DNA of 64,000 bases, taken from assembly GCA_019636835.1 (NCBI GenBank), contig JAHBWU010000004.1:40017-104016 (forward strand), given 5' to 3'. Numbering within the stretch: the stretch's first letter is position 1; each line of letters opens with the position of its first letter. Below, piece by piece: positions 1 through 8,628 of this stretch. The translations under genes were made by a program, and so were the position numbers. The notes under the pieces are model-generated. The model was not told the origin of the DNA. It worked only from the letters and a program-made list of their open reading frames with translations, and made no database searches. This DNA is from Nitrospira sp. (GTDB lineage: Bacteria; Nitrospirota; Nitrospiria; Nitrospirales; Nitrospiraceae).

Positions 1-1
1 C

Positions 2-367
2 TTAGAGCGTCGCGTGAGCACGGCAGCCGGCGACTTCTTCAAGAACCGGCTACCGAAAGCCGATATCGTCACGATGGGCATGATCCTGCATGACTGGAAT
101 CTGGAGAAAAAGATGCACCTGATCCGATCAGCGTACGATGCGTTGCCGCCAGGCGGCGCACTGGTGGCCATCGAAGCGTTGATCGATGATGCCCGTCGTG
201 AGAACGTGCAAGGGCTGCTGATGTCGCTCAACATGCTCATCGAATTCGGCGATGCGTTCGATTATTCCGGCGCCGACTTCCGCCGGTGGTGTGGCGAGGT
301 CGGCTTCACACGATTCGAGACCATTCATCTGGCCGGGTCTTCAAGCGCGGCGGTGGCGTATAAATAA
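2..367 (+). CDS. O-methyltransferase, C-terminal part (5' end outside window)
   Basis: The reading frame is already open at the first bases, so this is the 3' part of a longer gene; the GTG at 14 is unlikely to be the true start. The visible ~121 residues match the end of the SAM-dependent small-molecule O-methyltransferase family (Methyltransf_2, acetylserotonin-methyltransferase type): the motif AGDFFK, then MGMILHDWN, then a proline/glycine loop (ALPPGGALVAIEALIDD) and a closing strand. These elements form the end of the Rossmann fold that holds S-adenosylmethionine. The substrate cannot be told from this part. It is followed by an 82-bp gap before the phoB-like gene. Family is clear, specificity unknown. 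Confidence 0.8.
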   Translation, partial: LERRVSTAAGDFFKNRLPKADIVTMGMILHDWNLEKKMHLIRSAYDALPPGGALVAIEALIDDARRENVQGLLMSLNMLIEFGDAFDYSGADFRRWCGEVGFTRFETIHLAGSSSAAVAYK

Positions 368-449
368 CCTCTTGTCGTGGGAAACGGGGTTGGAAAACTT
401 GTCCCGGTTCGGTTGACTCTCTCTCTCCTCCCCCGTACGCTGAAGTGCT

Positions 450-1160
450 ATGGGCTTCACCAATAACAAGAAAATTCTCATCGTTGAAGACGAGCAGGAT
501 ATTCTGCAACTCGTCAAGCACTATTTGGAGAAAGAGGGATTTCGACCTGTCACAGCGACAAGCGGACTCGAAGCCTTGAAGAAAGTCAAAGAGGACAAAC
601 CCGATCTGGTCGTCCTCGATCTGATGTTGCCTGAAATGGATGGGCTCGAAGTCTGCAAACGCCTCCGCTCCGTTTCCGAAACCGCCATGCTCCCCATCCT
701 CATGCTGACGGCGAAAGCCGAAGAGTCGGACACGATTGTCGGTCTTGAGTTGGGCGCCGATGATTATGTGACCAAGCCGTTCAGCCCCAAGGCACTGGTC
801 GCCCGCGTGAAAGCCCTGCTGCGTCGAGTCGAACGCGCACCTTCTTCTGAGCCTGATCTGTACCGGTATGGTACGCTCACGATGAATCTGGGCCGGCATG
901 AGGTCAGCCTCGGTATACAAGAGGTGCCCTTGACGGCGAAGGAATTCGGTCTGCTTGAACACCTCCTTCGGCATCGCGGTCGCGTATTGACCAGAGAAGT
1001 TCTGCTCAATGCCGTGTGGGGCTACGATTACTACGGCACGACCAGAACGGTCGACGTGCACATCCGCCGGTTGAAACAGAAGCTGCCGCTTCTCGAAGAG
1101 GCCATCGTGTCTGTAAAATCATTGGGATATAAACTTAAAGATCTCGACGTGTCAGGATGA
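450..1160 (+). CDS. phoB: PhoB-like OmpR-family response regulator
   Basis: A 236-residue DNA-binding response regulator. The N-terminal receiver (about 8-122) has the acidic pair in IVEDEQD, the phosphoacceptor Asp57 in VVLDLMLPEMDG, the switch Thr in MLTAK and the conserved Lys in DDYVTKPFSP. The C-terminal winged helix (about 135-232) has the OmpR/PhoB pattern LTAKEFGLLEHL and RTVDVHIRRLKQKL. The stop overlaps the start of the following kinase by four bases (ATGA), so the two are translationally coupled. The nearby Pit transporter and DUF47 gene make phosphate-starvation control the most likely role. No convincing Pho box was seen upstream. The symbol rests on family and context; another OmpR-type regulator is possible. 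Confidence 0.85.
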   Translation: MGFTNNKKILIVEDEQDILQLVKHYLEKEGFRPVTATSGLEALKKVKEDKPDLVVLDLMLPEMDGLEVCKRLRSVSETAMLPILMLTAKAEESDTIVGLELGADDYVTKPFSPKALVARVKALLRRVERAPSSEPDLYRYGTLTMNLGRHEVSLGIQEVPLTAKEFGLLEHLLRHRGRVLTREVLLNAVWGYDYYGTTRTVDVHIRRLKQKLPLLEEAIVSVKSLGYKLKDLDVSG

Positions 1161-3016
1161 CCTGGTCGATTCGTTGGAAAGTGGCGTTCGGTACGCTCGT
1201 GGCGGTCGCCTGTGGGTTGCTGATTGCCGGTGTGATGACGGTTCAATCCCTCGAACAGCGCTACCTCACGCAATTCGGTGATGCGCTGGAGGCAAAAACC
1301 AAGCTTGTCGAATACGGCTTTCAACCGCTGTTTCACTCATCTGCTTCACATCCGACCTCTTCCTCCTTGCAAGAGACGGCGCGCGACCTCGGCAACCGAG
1401 CCTCTGCCCGTGTGACGCTGGTTGCCGCGGACGGAACTGTGCTCGCGGATAGCGCCGTACGAGATGCCGACTTGTCCGCCGTTGAGAATCACAAGTCTCG
1501 GCCCGAAATCCAACAGACCCTTTCCGCAGGACATGGAGGGGACATCCGCCCTAGCCACACGACCGGTGAACGGACGGTGTATCGCGCCATCCTCATGCAG
1601 CCATCACAGGTTGCATCGCCGCTCGTGGTGCGCGTCGGCCTTCCGATGTTCGTCCTGGATCATGAGATCGCTGAACTGCAGCAACGGCTCTTTCTCGCGC
1701 TCGGAGTCGCCTTCCTCGTCGCCCTGACGCTGAGCGTCTGGCTGGCTCACAGCATCACCAAACCCCTTTCGGACATCGCGTCGGCCGCCCGCCAATTCAG
1801 TTCCGGCAACCAGACATTTCACGTCAGAACGACCGCGCAAGATGAAGTCGGCCTCCTGGCCTCGACGCTCAATCACATGGCGGAGCAGCTTCACGCCAAG
1901 ATCGATGAACTCTCGGAAGACCGTGCCCAGCTGCTTGCCGTGCTGACCTCGATGGTCGAAGGCGTGATGGTGTTGGACTCTCGCGGCCACGTGTTGCAGA
2001 TCAATCCCGCCTTGGAACGCATGTTCGGCATCTCCCGCGTGGAGGCTCGGGGACGACCCTGCGCCGAACTCTTCCGTCATCAACAGCTCAACGACCTGGT
2101 GACGGCCATTTTACGATCGTGCACACATCATCAGGATGAAATTGTGCTGCCGCTGAGCGGGCGATGCCTTCAGATTGAAGCCGCCCCTGCAGGAGGTGAA
2201 CGGGACAACGAGGCCAGTGTGGTATTGGTATTCCACGATATTACCGAGTTGCGACGCCTGGAAAAGATACGGAAAGACTTCGTGGCGAACGTCTCTCATG
2301 AGCTTCGAACCCCACTCACTTCGATCAAGGGCTACGTCGAAGCGCTGCTTGACGGCGCCAAAGACGATCCCTCCGCCTCTATGAAATTCTTGGAAATCAT
2401 CCTCAAGCAAAGCGATCGGCTGAATCTCATCATTGAAGATTTGCTCGAACTGTCGAAAATCGAATCAGGCGGTGTCTCGTTAAAGGAAGAACCGCTGGAA
2501 CTGCGTTCCGTCATCGACCGGACGTTGTCGATGATCACACCGATCGCCGATAAAAATCGTCACCGGCTCGTCACAGTGGTCGATCCATCGCTCCCTCCGG
2601 TGGCGGGTGATGAAGACCGGCTCGTGCAAGTCTTGACCAATCTCCTCGATAACGCCATCAAATATACCCCGGCGGGGGGGACCATTACGGTCAGCGGCAC
2701 GCTCGCTCCCCTGATCGAGCGTGCCGATCCGCCGATCAAAGCGATCGAGCTCAGCGTCGCCGATACCGGAATCGGTATTCCCGAAGAGGACCGGCCTCGT
2801 GTCTTCGAACGGTTTTACCGCGTCGACAAAGCCCGTTCACGAGAGTTGGGAGGGACAGGACTCGGACTGGCGATCGTAAAGCATATCGTTGAGGGGCACG
2901 GAGGACAGGTGTGGGTCGAAGCAAATCATCCTCAAGGGAGTCGATTCGTGGTCCGTCTTCCACTCAGTACCACAGCCCGAAGCCTCCATCACATGAACGA
3001 AGCAAGCAGGGCATAG
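1157..3016 (+). CDS. phoR: PhoR-like membrane sensor histidine kinase
   Basis: 619 residues. A first membrane helix (about 8-28) and a second (about 177-197) enclose a periplasmic sensor region of about 150 residues. Then come HAMP (about 197-250), a PAS domain starting near GVMVLDSRGHVLQINPA, a HisKA domain with the phosphoacceptor His381 in VSHELRTPL, and an HATPase domain with N box (LLDNAIKYTP), G1 (DTGIGIPEED) and G2 (GGTGLGLAI). This is the PhoR/WalK layout, longer than E. coli PhoR because of the periplasmic domain. It is coupled to the response regulator by an ATGA overlap, and its 3' end overlaps the convergent Pit gene by 28 bp. It probably phosphorylates the preceding PhoB-like regulator. 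Confidence 0.87.
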   Translation: MTWSIRWKVAFGTLVAVACGLLIAGVMTVQSLEQRYLTQFGDALEAKTKLVEYGFQPLFHSSASHPTSSSLQETARDLGNRASARVTLVAADGTVLADSAVRDADLSAVENHKSRPEIQQTLSAGHGGDIRPSHTTGERTVYRAILMQPSQVASPLVVRVGLPMFVLDHEIAELQQRLFLALGVAFLVALTLSVWLAHSITKPLSDIASAARQFSSGNQTFHVRTTAQDEVGLLASTLNHMAEQLHAKIDELSEDRAQLLAVLTSMVEGVMVLDSRGHVLQINPALERMFGISRVEARGRPCAELFRHQQLNDLVTAILRSCTHHQDEIVLPLSGRCLQIEAAPAGGERDNEASVVLVFHDITELRRLEKIRKDFVANVSHELRTPLTSIKGYVEALLDGAKDDPSASMKFLEIILKQSDRLNLIIEDLLELSKIESGGVSLKEEPLELRSVIDRTLSMITPIADKNRHRLVTVVDPSLPPVAGDEDRLVQVLTNLLDNAIKYTPAGGTITVSGTLAPLIERADPPIKAIELSVADTGIGIPEEDRPRVFERFYRVDKARSRELGGTGLGLAIVKHIVEGHGGQVWVEANHPQGSRFVVRLPLSTTARSLHHMNEASRA

Positions 3017-3981
3017 ACACCCGCTCCCAACAGCGCGGCGCCGGGTAATGTAAATACCCAAGCCGAGAAGATTTTGCTCGTCACTCCCCATCGAACCGCG
3101 GACAGACGCTTGGTCGATCCAACGCCTAAGATCGCTGAAGTGATGGTGTGGGTCGTGCTGACCGGAAGACCGAAGTGCGCGGTGAACAGCAAAACCGAAG
3201 CCGCTGCCGTCTCAGCGCAGAATCCATGAACCGGTTCAAGCTTCACCATCTTCATCCCCATGGTCCGGATAATCCGCCAACCGCCGACTGTTGTTCCGAG
3301 CCCCATCGCCAACGCGCAGGCCACGATTACCCACGTCGGCACTTCGGTCGACGTCAAGTGGCCGGACGCCACGAGGGCAAGTGTGATGACACCCATCACT
3401 TTCTGAGCATCGTTCGCCCCATGGCTGAATGCCATGAAGCTGGCCGAAATGATCTGAAGTCGACTGAATATCTTTGTCGCAACACCCCGATGAACCCGAA
3501 AAAAGGCCCAGCTGACCAGGACCATCAGGAGAAATCCTATCCCGAACCCCAAAAGGGGGGAAAGAATCATGGCTTCGAGAACCTTCCGCAGACCATTGAA
3601 CTGAACCACTGCCCAGCCGCCGTGGGCCACCGCCGAGCCGACGAGTGCACCGATCAGCGCGTGAGACGAACTGGTCGGCAGTCCCAGCATCAGCGTGAGA
3701 AAATTCCAGAGAATCGCCCCGCCCATCGCTCCGGCGACCACCGTGTTCGTGATCACGTCGGGAAAGACGATGCCTCCACCGATCATTTTCGCCACGGCCG
3801 TCGAAAAGAAGGCTCCGGCGACATTCAACACTCCGGCCAACAGCACCGCGGCGATGGGGCTTAACACACGGGTGGAAACGACCGTCGCCACGGCATTGGC
3901 GCAATCATGCCACCCATTTGAAAAGTCGAACAGGAGCGCCAACACCACCGTCACAAGAAGTATGCCGCTGAGTTCAGTCAT
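2989..3981 (-). CDS. pit: Inorganic phosphate transporter, PiT family
   Basis: A 330-residue polytopic membrane protein of the PiT (PF01384) family, which imports phosphate, usually as a metal-phosphate complex, driven by the proton or sodium gradient. The family signature FSNGWHDCANAVATVV is at residues 20-35 and its inverted-repeat counterpart FSHGANDAQKVMG is in the second half; both carry the Asn-Asp substrate-site pairs. About ten hydrophobic segments are visible. The gene lies 96 bp downstream of the DUF47 gene on the same strand, the usual pairing, and converges with the phoBR-like pair. The length is near that of short PiT members without a large central loop. Confidence 0.9.
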   Translation of the reverse strand: MTELSGILLVTVVLALLFDFSNGWHDCANAVATVVSTRVLSPIAAVLLAGVLNVAGAFFSTAVAKMIGGGIVFPDVITNTVVAGAMGGAILWNFLTLMLGLPTSSSHALIGALVGSAVAHGGWAVVQFNGLRKVLEAMILSPLLGFGIGFLLMVLVSWAFFRVHRGVATKIFSRLQIISASFMAFSHGANDAQKVMGVITLALVASGHLTSTEVPTWVIVACALAMGLGTTVGGWRIIRTMGMKMVKLEPVHGFCAETAAASVLLFTAHFGLPVSTTHTITSAILGVGSTKRLSAVRWGVTSKIFSAWVFTLPGAALLGAGVYALLASFM

Positions 3982-4077
3982 GGTTCGATTGAAATACTAC
4001 TGGCCTATCTGACGACCATTCGCGCGGAGGGCTTGAGGAGACATAAACGTCGTGGCCGGGGGTCCATTCATGGACGA

Positions 4078-4698
4078 CTAGGTCTGCTTGAGCACAATGC
4101 GCTCGATCACGTTGGCGACATCCTCACACCGATCGGTCCCTTCCTCGAAGGTTTCATAAATCTCTTTCCACTTGATGACGGCGATCGGATTCGTCTCGTT
4201 CTCAAACAACTCTGAAATGGCATCGCGCGACACACGATCAGCTTCGTTCTCCAGGCTATTCACCTGCACACTGTATTCCTTCACTTCCTCATGGGACATG
4301 GCGATATGATCGACCCCACGGCCCACCGCGACGGACGCTCGATAGAGAATATCGGCCAGCCGAATCGCGCTCTCGGTCGGCTGCGCGAGCTTGTAGATGG
4401 CGAACCGCTCCGCCACCGCTTCCACCGCGTCGAGAATATCATCCAATGCGCTGGCCAGATCGTGGATATCTTCACGGTCAAGAGGAGTCAGAAAGGTCTG
4501 ATTGAGGCGCAAGGCGATGTCGTGCGTAATCCCGTCTCCGACATGTTCCACGTCCCTGATTCGCTGGATCTTCTGCTGAACGTTCGTATAATCCTCCATC
4601 AGCTCCTTGAGCAGACGGCTGCCCTCAATGACATTGTGGGCCGCTTGTTTGAACATCTCAAAAAACGCTTCTTCTTTGGGAAGCAGGCCGAAAATCAT
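4078..4698 (-). CDS. DUF47/PhoU-like Pit accessory protein
   Basis: 206 residues of the DUF47 (PF01865) family, an all-helical cytoplasmic fold related to PhoU. It begins MIFGLLPKEEAFFEMF and has the two acidic metal-binding repeats typical of the fold, around EHVGDGITHDIALRLN and LENEADRVSRDAISELFE. Such proteins regulate or stabilise the adjacent PiT transporter. An AGGAG ribosome-binding site lies upstream of the ATG. It is the first gene of a two-gene unit with the Pit transporter, next to the phoBR-like pair on the opposite strand. Confidence 0.9.
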   Translation of the reverse strand: MIFGLLPKEEAFFEMFKQAAHNVIEGSRLLKELMEDYTNVQQKIQRIRDVEHVGDGITHDIALRLNQTFLTPLDREDIHDLASALDDILDAVEAVAERFAIYKLAQPTESAIRLADILYRASVAVGRGVDHIAMSHEEVKEYSVQVNSLENEADRVSRDAISELFENETNPIAVIKWKEIYETFEEGTDRCEDVANVIERIVLKQT

Positions 4699-4771
4699 CT
4701 CTCACACTCCTGCTGCACATGCATGCGTCGATGATGAGCGACGGGACGAGCATCGCGTTCGATCCACGTCT

Positions 4772-5764
4772 TTACCATCGTACGAGCCCCGTTGCCCAAG
4801 TCAGTCCACCGCCGAAACTGCCGAGCAGAACCAGATCACCCGGTGAGATGTTCCCGCCGCGAACCGCGTCATCGAGCGCGATCGGAAGAGACGCTGAAGA
4901 GGTGTTGCCATAGCGTTCGATCACTGATGCCAATCTGCTTCGGTCGATACCCAAGCGATCGGCAACGTGAGACAAGATTCGACCGTTCGCTTGGTGGAGG
5001 ACAACCTGTTTGAGATCTCCTGGACAGATGCCGAATTCTTTCACGATCTCCAGCACGGCCTGTTCAATCCGGCGAACGGCTATCCGAAAGAGCGAGGCTC
5101 CCTGCATGCGAAGCGTATGCTCCTGATTGCGCAATCCGTCGGATGACAAGGGCGTCCGTGATCCTCCGACCGGGACTCGAATGAGTCCATGGTGTGACCC
5201 ATCGGCATACAACTTGATCCCAAGAATTCCTCGCCACTCAGGGCTTCGGTCCTCTTCCCCCCGTAGGATGACGGCTCCAGCCCCGTCACCGAACAACAGC
5301 GCCGTCGCTTCATCCTGAAGGTCGAGCGATCGAGACTTGACCTCAGAGGCCACAATAAGACAGGTCTTGGCCTGTCCGCTCTGAATCATGGCCTGTGCCA
5401 TTGAAAGCCCGTATAAGAATCCCGAGCAGGAGGCAGACACATCGAATGCCCCCACTTGTCTACATCCCAATCCTCGTTGGACCGAGCAGGCTGTTGAAGG
5501 AAACGCCATGTCAGGAGAGGTCGTGGAAAGAATGATGGCATCGATGGAAGAAGCCGCGCAATCCGCGGCATCAAGTGCCCGGCGTCCCGCCACAATGGCC
5601 ATATCGGAAGACGCCTCGTGATCTTCAGCCCAACGACGGGTTCGAATACCGGTCAGCCGTTGGATTCGCGCTGGGGACAGTCTCAATTTAGGAGCTATCT
5701 CTTCGTTGGGTACGACCCGGGAAGGGAGATAACTCCCTGTTCCAATGACCCTTACTCGAATCAT
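4772..5764 (-). CDS. fabH: 3-oxoacyl-ACP synthase III (FabH-like)
   Basis: 330 residues from the ATG at 5764. An upstream in-frame extension is possible, but MIRVRVIGTGSYLP is the normal FabH N-terminus. The thiolase-fold catalytic triad is complete: Cys113 in SASCSGFLYG, His257 in VVLHQANGRI and Asn287 in ERYGNTSSAS. FabH condenses an acyl-CoA with malonyl-ACP to start fatty-acid synthesis. The C-terminus has the usual GSFGGGLTWATGLVRW ending. It stands alone, without fabD, fabG, acpP or plsX neighbours, so it could be a second copy serving a specialised acyl product. The start has only a weak GGGA upstream. Confidence 0.88.
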   Translation of the reverse strand: MIRVRVIGTGSYLPSRVVPNEEIAPKLRLSPARIQRLTGIRTRRWAEDHEASSDMAIVAGRRALDAADCAASSIDAIILSTTSPDMAFPSTACSVQRGLGCRQVGAFDVSASCSGFLYGLSMAQAMIQSGQAKTCLIVASEVKSRSLDLQDEATALLFGDGAGAVILRGEEDRSPEWRGILGIKLYADGSHHGLIRVPVGGSRTPLSSDGLRNQEHTLRMQGASLFRIAVRRIEQAVLEIVKEFGICPGDLKQVVLHQANGRILSHVADRLGIDRSRLASVIERYGNTSSASLPIALDDAVRGGNISPGDLVLLGSFGGGLTWATGLVRW

Positions 5765-5917
5765 GTCCCTAACCACATCATCTAGACGAACAAAATTGTG
5801 CGTACGCCCAACGTGGGCCGCGATTATAGGGAGCATGAGGGGGTAGGTCAACTAAAGTGCCCGCAAACCGCCGGTGTCATTGCTTTTTGCCCATATCCTT
5901 GCTATCTCTATATCCCA

Positions 5918-6883
5918 ATGCATCCTCGATCCATTCGAATCAGTTCCAGTCCGTTATCAAGATCATCAGGCTTATGCCTGGCGACGTGGCTCGGCGTTGG
6001 CTCGTTGTTCATGGTTTCATGCTCTGGCGATTTCTCGCCCGGCGACGTGCGAAGCGGGATCAAGAAAGCTCTGAGTGGCACCGACGAGCAAATTTTTCTG
6101 GGAGATACGGTTGAAAACCACTACCACCCCAACGTCATCATGAAGCGGGGGGAGGCGTATTTTGAGAAAGAAGAGTATGCGGAGGCATTAGTCGAGTATA
6201 AACACTTCATGGAACTCCATCATAATCACGTTCTGGCCCCGTACGCGGCATTTAGGATCGGTGAAATTCATTTTAAGATGGCGAGAACCATCGATCGTGA
6301 CCCTGAACCGATGCAAAAGGCCATTGCGGCATTTGAGCAGATGAGAAAAGAATTTTCCGGCAGCCGCTATGATAACCAAGCTCAGCAAAAACTCGAGGAA
6401 TGCCACGATTGGATGGCTCAGATGCATCTCTTCGTGGGACAATTCTATTACCGACGAGGCTCCTACCTGGCTGCCACGCATCGGTTCCAGCAAATCTTAA
6501 AAAATTATCCTGATAAGCCCGCCGCCGCCGAAGCCTTGTACTCCCTCGCTAAGGCTCACCATGAAATGGGAGCCGACGATTGGGCAAGGGAGGATCTAAT
6601 CGTATTGGCGGAAAAATATCCGAACAGTACGACCTCCGAGGCTGGAAAGAGCTTGCTGGAGAAAATCGGCGGGGCCCAACCAAATACGCTCCTTGCTCAG
6701 AAGTCGGAATCGGTCCCCCTTTCCGACGCCGGCCCAGGGATGGTCCGAAGCAATCGGCCGGCCGCTAGTCCATCGGCAATCGGAACGCTCGGCATTCCTC
6801 CGTCGCTCGAGTCATTCGGCGCTTCCGCTGCCACCACGCTGGGACAAGGCTTTACACCCTGCCGTCTTGGCGCTTGGTGCTAA
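5918..6883 (+). CDS. BamD-like outer-membrane lipoprotein with TPR repeats
   Basis: 321 residues from the ATG at 5918; the frame is open further upstream, but only this start gives a normal signal peptide. A hydrophobic stretch ends in a lipobox-like FMVSCSGD, so the mature protein should be lipid-anchored at the Cys. The body has BamD/YfiO-type tetratricopeptide repeats: a first helix pair at YFEKEEYAEALVEYKHFMEL, then GQFYYRRGSYLAATHRFQQ and a PDKPAAAEALYSLAKAHHEMG segment. BamD is part of the machine that folds outer-membrane beta-barrels. The C-terminal ~70 residues are Pro/Ala/Ser-rich and non-TPR. A CpoB/YbgF-like role is the main alternative. Confidence 0.78.
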   Translation: MHPRSIRISSSPLSRSSGLCLATWLGVGSLFMVSCSGDFSPGDVRSGIKKALSGTDEQIFLGDTVENHYHPNVIMKRGEAYFEKEEYAEALVEYKHFMELHHNHVLAPYAAFRIGEIHFKMARTIDRDPEPMQKAIAAFEQMRKEFSGSRYDNQAQQKLEECHDWMAQMHLFVGQFYYRRGSYLAATHRFQQILKNYPDKPAAAEALYSLAKAHHEMGADDWAREDLIVLAEKYPNSTTSEAGKSLLEKIGGAQPNTLLAQKSESVPLSDAGPGMVRSNRPAASPSAIGTLGIPPSLESFGASAATTLGQGFTPCRLGAWC

Positions 6884-7010
6884 CCTCTCAATTAGCTGTC
6901 AGCACATAGACAGCCTAAAATTCCAAAAAATGGATTGAGGTGCTGGGTTTCAGCGCAATCTCGTTCGGCTGGAGGAGACTGGTTACTGAAAGTTTATTGT
7001 GGATGACCGT

Positions 7011-7757
7011 CTACTGGCCTAGATACCAGCCGATCCCGTATCGCTCTAAAAAACTTGTCACCATGGTGAGCGAATTGGCGTAAATCATCACGCCGACGAG
7101 GACCAGCATGACGCCACTCACGGTCGAAACGCCCCACAGATAGGCTCGCACTTCTTTGAAATAGGCGAGGAACCGATCGACGCCCAATGCCGTGAGGAAC
7201 AGCGGCAGGCCCAACCCGAACGAATAAAATGCCAGCAACACGATTCCATTAAGAAGAGAGTCGGTCGTACTGGCATAGAGGAGAATGGACCCCAACACCG
7301 GCCCGACACAGGGAGTCCAACCGGCGGCGAACGCGACACCGATCAAGAACGACCCCAGATACCCTGCCGGCCTATTGCGAAACTGGAACCGATGCTCCAT
7401 TTTTAAGAACTTTAGGTTCAGAATCCCGAGCAGATACAGCCCGAACACGATAATCAACACGCCACCAATGCGGCGAATCAGGTCTTGATGGGAGATCAGG
7501 AGCTGGCCGAAAAAGCTGGCCGAGGCGCCGAACGCAATGAAGACCGATGAAAATCCCAGAATAAACAACAACGAGTTCAAGACGATCGCCTTCTTGAACT
7601 TCACCCGTTCGGATGCGTCCGTCAGTTGCTCAACCGACAGGCCGGTAATGTAGGAAATATAGCTCGGCACCAACGGCAGCACGCATGGCGACACAAACGA
7701 AAGAAGCCCCGCCGAAAAGGCGGCAATGAGCGAAATCTGTGGGATGGATTGTGTCAT
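7011..7757 (-). CDS. ccdA: CcdA-type thiol-disulfide electron carrier
   Basis: A 248-residue membrane protein of the CcdA/DsbD-beta family that moves reducing equivalents across the inner membrane to periplasmic thioredoxin-like proteins. The two redox cysteines, each beside a proline in a membrane helix, are visible: Cys25 in FVSPCVLPLVPSYI and Cys150 in GWTPCVGPVLG. Six hydrophobic helices fit the short CcdA form. It starts two bases after the stop of the upstream TlpA-like gene, so the pair forms one operon: CcdA reduces, TlpA/ResA acts on apo-cytochrome c or other thiols. Confidence 0.92.
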   Translation of the reverse strand: MTQSIPQISLIAAFSAGLLSFVSPCVLPLVPSYISYITGLSVEQLTDASERVKFKKAIVLNSLLFILGFSSVFIAFGASASFFGQLLISHQDLIRRIGGVLIIVFGLYLLGILNLKFLKMEHRFQFRNRPAGYLGSFLIGVAFAAGWTPCVGPVLGSILLYASTTDSLLNGIVLLAFYSFGLGLPLFLTALGVDRFLAYFKEVRAYLWGVSTVSGVMLVLVGVMIYANSLTMVTSFLERYGIGWYLGQ

Positions 7758-7759
7758 GG

Positions 7760-8314
7760 CTACGACTTCATCAGTTCATGAATCAAGTCACGAGCCTCCG
7801 GTGAGTCCCAATCACGTGCACCGAAAATCTTTTGTCGCACGATACCCCGACGATCGACCATGAACGTGATCGGGATCGTTCGAGCGCCGTACGCCAAGCC
7901 CACGCGATATTCCGAGTCATGAAGAATGGGAAAGGTGAACCCCATTTCTCGCTGGAACGGACGGGTGACCGCCGCACCCTGTGGATCCGTCGACACCGCC
8001 AGGATCTCGAACTCCCTTCGCGGCAACGTTCTATACAGCTGTTCCATCGCCGGCATCTCGACACGGCACGGCCCGCACCAGGTCGCCCAGAAATTGAGTA
8101 GGACGACTTTCCCCCTAAGCTGAGACAAGGTCATGACATTGCCGGTCAGGTCGCGCAGCGTGAAATTCGGCGCTTCGTCACCGACTTGAACGACACCTCG
8201 TTCGAAACCCGGCCGCTTCTTTAATTGGGGTGATTCTGCTTCGGAGAAAGATGCCGTGCACAACGTCCCAACCACCATGAATAGACAAACCAAAGCCGCT
8301 CGATGAAGTTTCAT
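7760..8314 (-). CDS. TlpA/ResA-like periplasmic thioredoxin
   Basis: 184 residues from the ATG at 8314; a longer TTG/ATG start at 8353/8350 exists but would bury the signal peptide. The N-terminus MKLHRAALVCLFMVVGT is a Sec signal or anchor. The AlkC/TSA-thioredoxin fold begins at VGDEAPNFTLRDLTG and carries the redox motif WATWCGPC (Cys80 and Cys83); the cis-Pro region is TIPITFMVD. Family members reduce cytochrome-c haem-binding cysteines or similar periplasmic thiols, using electrons from CcdA, which is the next gene. No strong Shine-Dalgarno is visible at either start. Confidence 0.88.
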   Translation of the reverse strand: MKLHRAALVCLFMVVGTLCTASFSEAESPQLKKRPGFERGVVQVGDEAPNFTLRDLTGNVMTLSQLRGKVVLLNFWATWCGPCRVEMPAMEQLYRTLPRREFEILAVSTDPQGAAVTRPFQREMGFTFPILHDSEYRVGLAYGARTIPITFMVDRRGIVRQKIFGARDWDSPEARDLIHELMKS

Positions 8315-8628
8315 GCCAATACACAGATGGACACAATCTTCGCCTGCCATCAAAATAGCCGGAGCCGCTACGATCCAGCTCTCTTATTCAGCTATCGACA
8401 GATGCCCTTGCAGCGAAGGATATGTTACAAGTCCGCAAAAACCTGAGTCAAGCAAACGGCGAGTGATAAATCTCTTCCCCCTACAATCGAAGTGATGGAC
8501 AAAGCCGATTGATCTCTCTAGAATTGCCGAGGTTTGTGCGTGGTTTGTCAATCGGCACCACTCGTCACATCCACCATCAGCAGACATTGCAACGCTGGTA
8601 TTCCATAACCTGAACCCACGAGGGGCAT
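8315..8628. other. Divergent intergenic region between tlpA-like and metK
   Basis: About 314 bp separate the two divergent genes, so promoters for both must lie here. A ribosome-binding site (GAGGGG) sits just before metK. Because metK is often controlled by SAM-sensing RNAs, I looked for SAM or SAH riboswitch cores and could not recognise one. No other gene or clear hairpin was found. Confidence 0.5.

Noticed and set aside
380..449. Pho box upstream of the phoB-like gene
   Set aside because: No convincing pair of the usual repeated elements could be found.
306..1061. 251-residue minus-strand frame over the phoB-like gene
   Set aside because: It is antisense to a clear response regulator and has no family resemblance.
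3148..3864. 238-residue plus-strand frame over pit
   Set aside because: Charged, low-complexity text antisense to a clear transporter gene.
8315..8628. Possible SAM or SAH riboswitch before metK
   Set aside because: No recognisable core of any SAM/SAH riboswitch class was found by eye.
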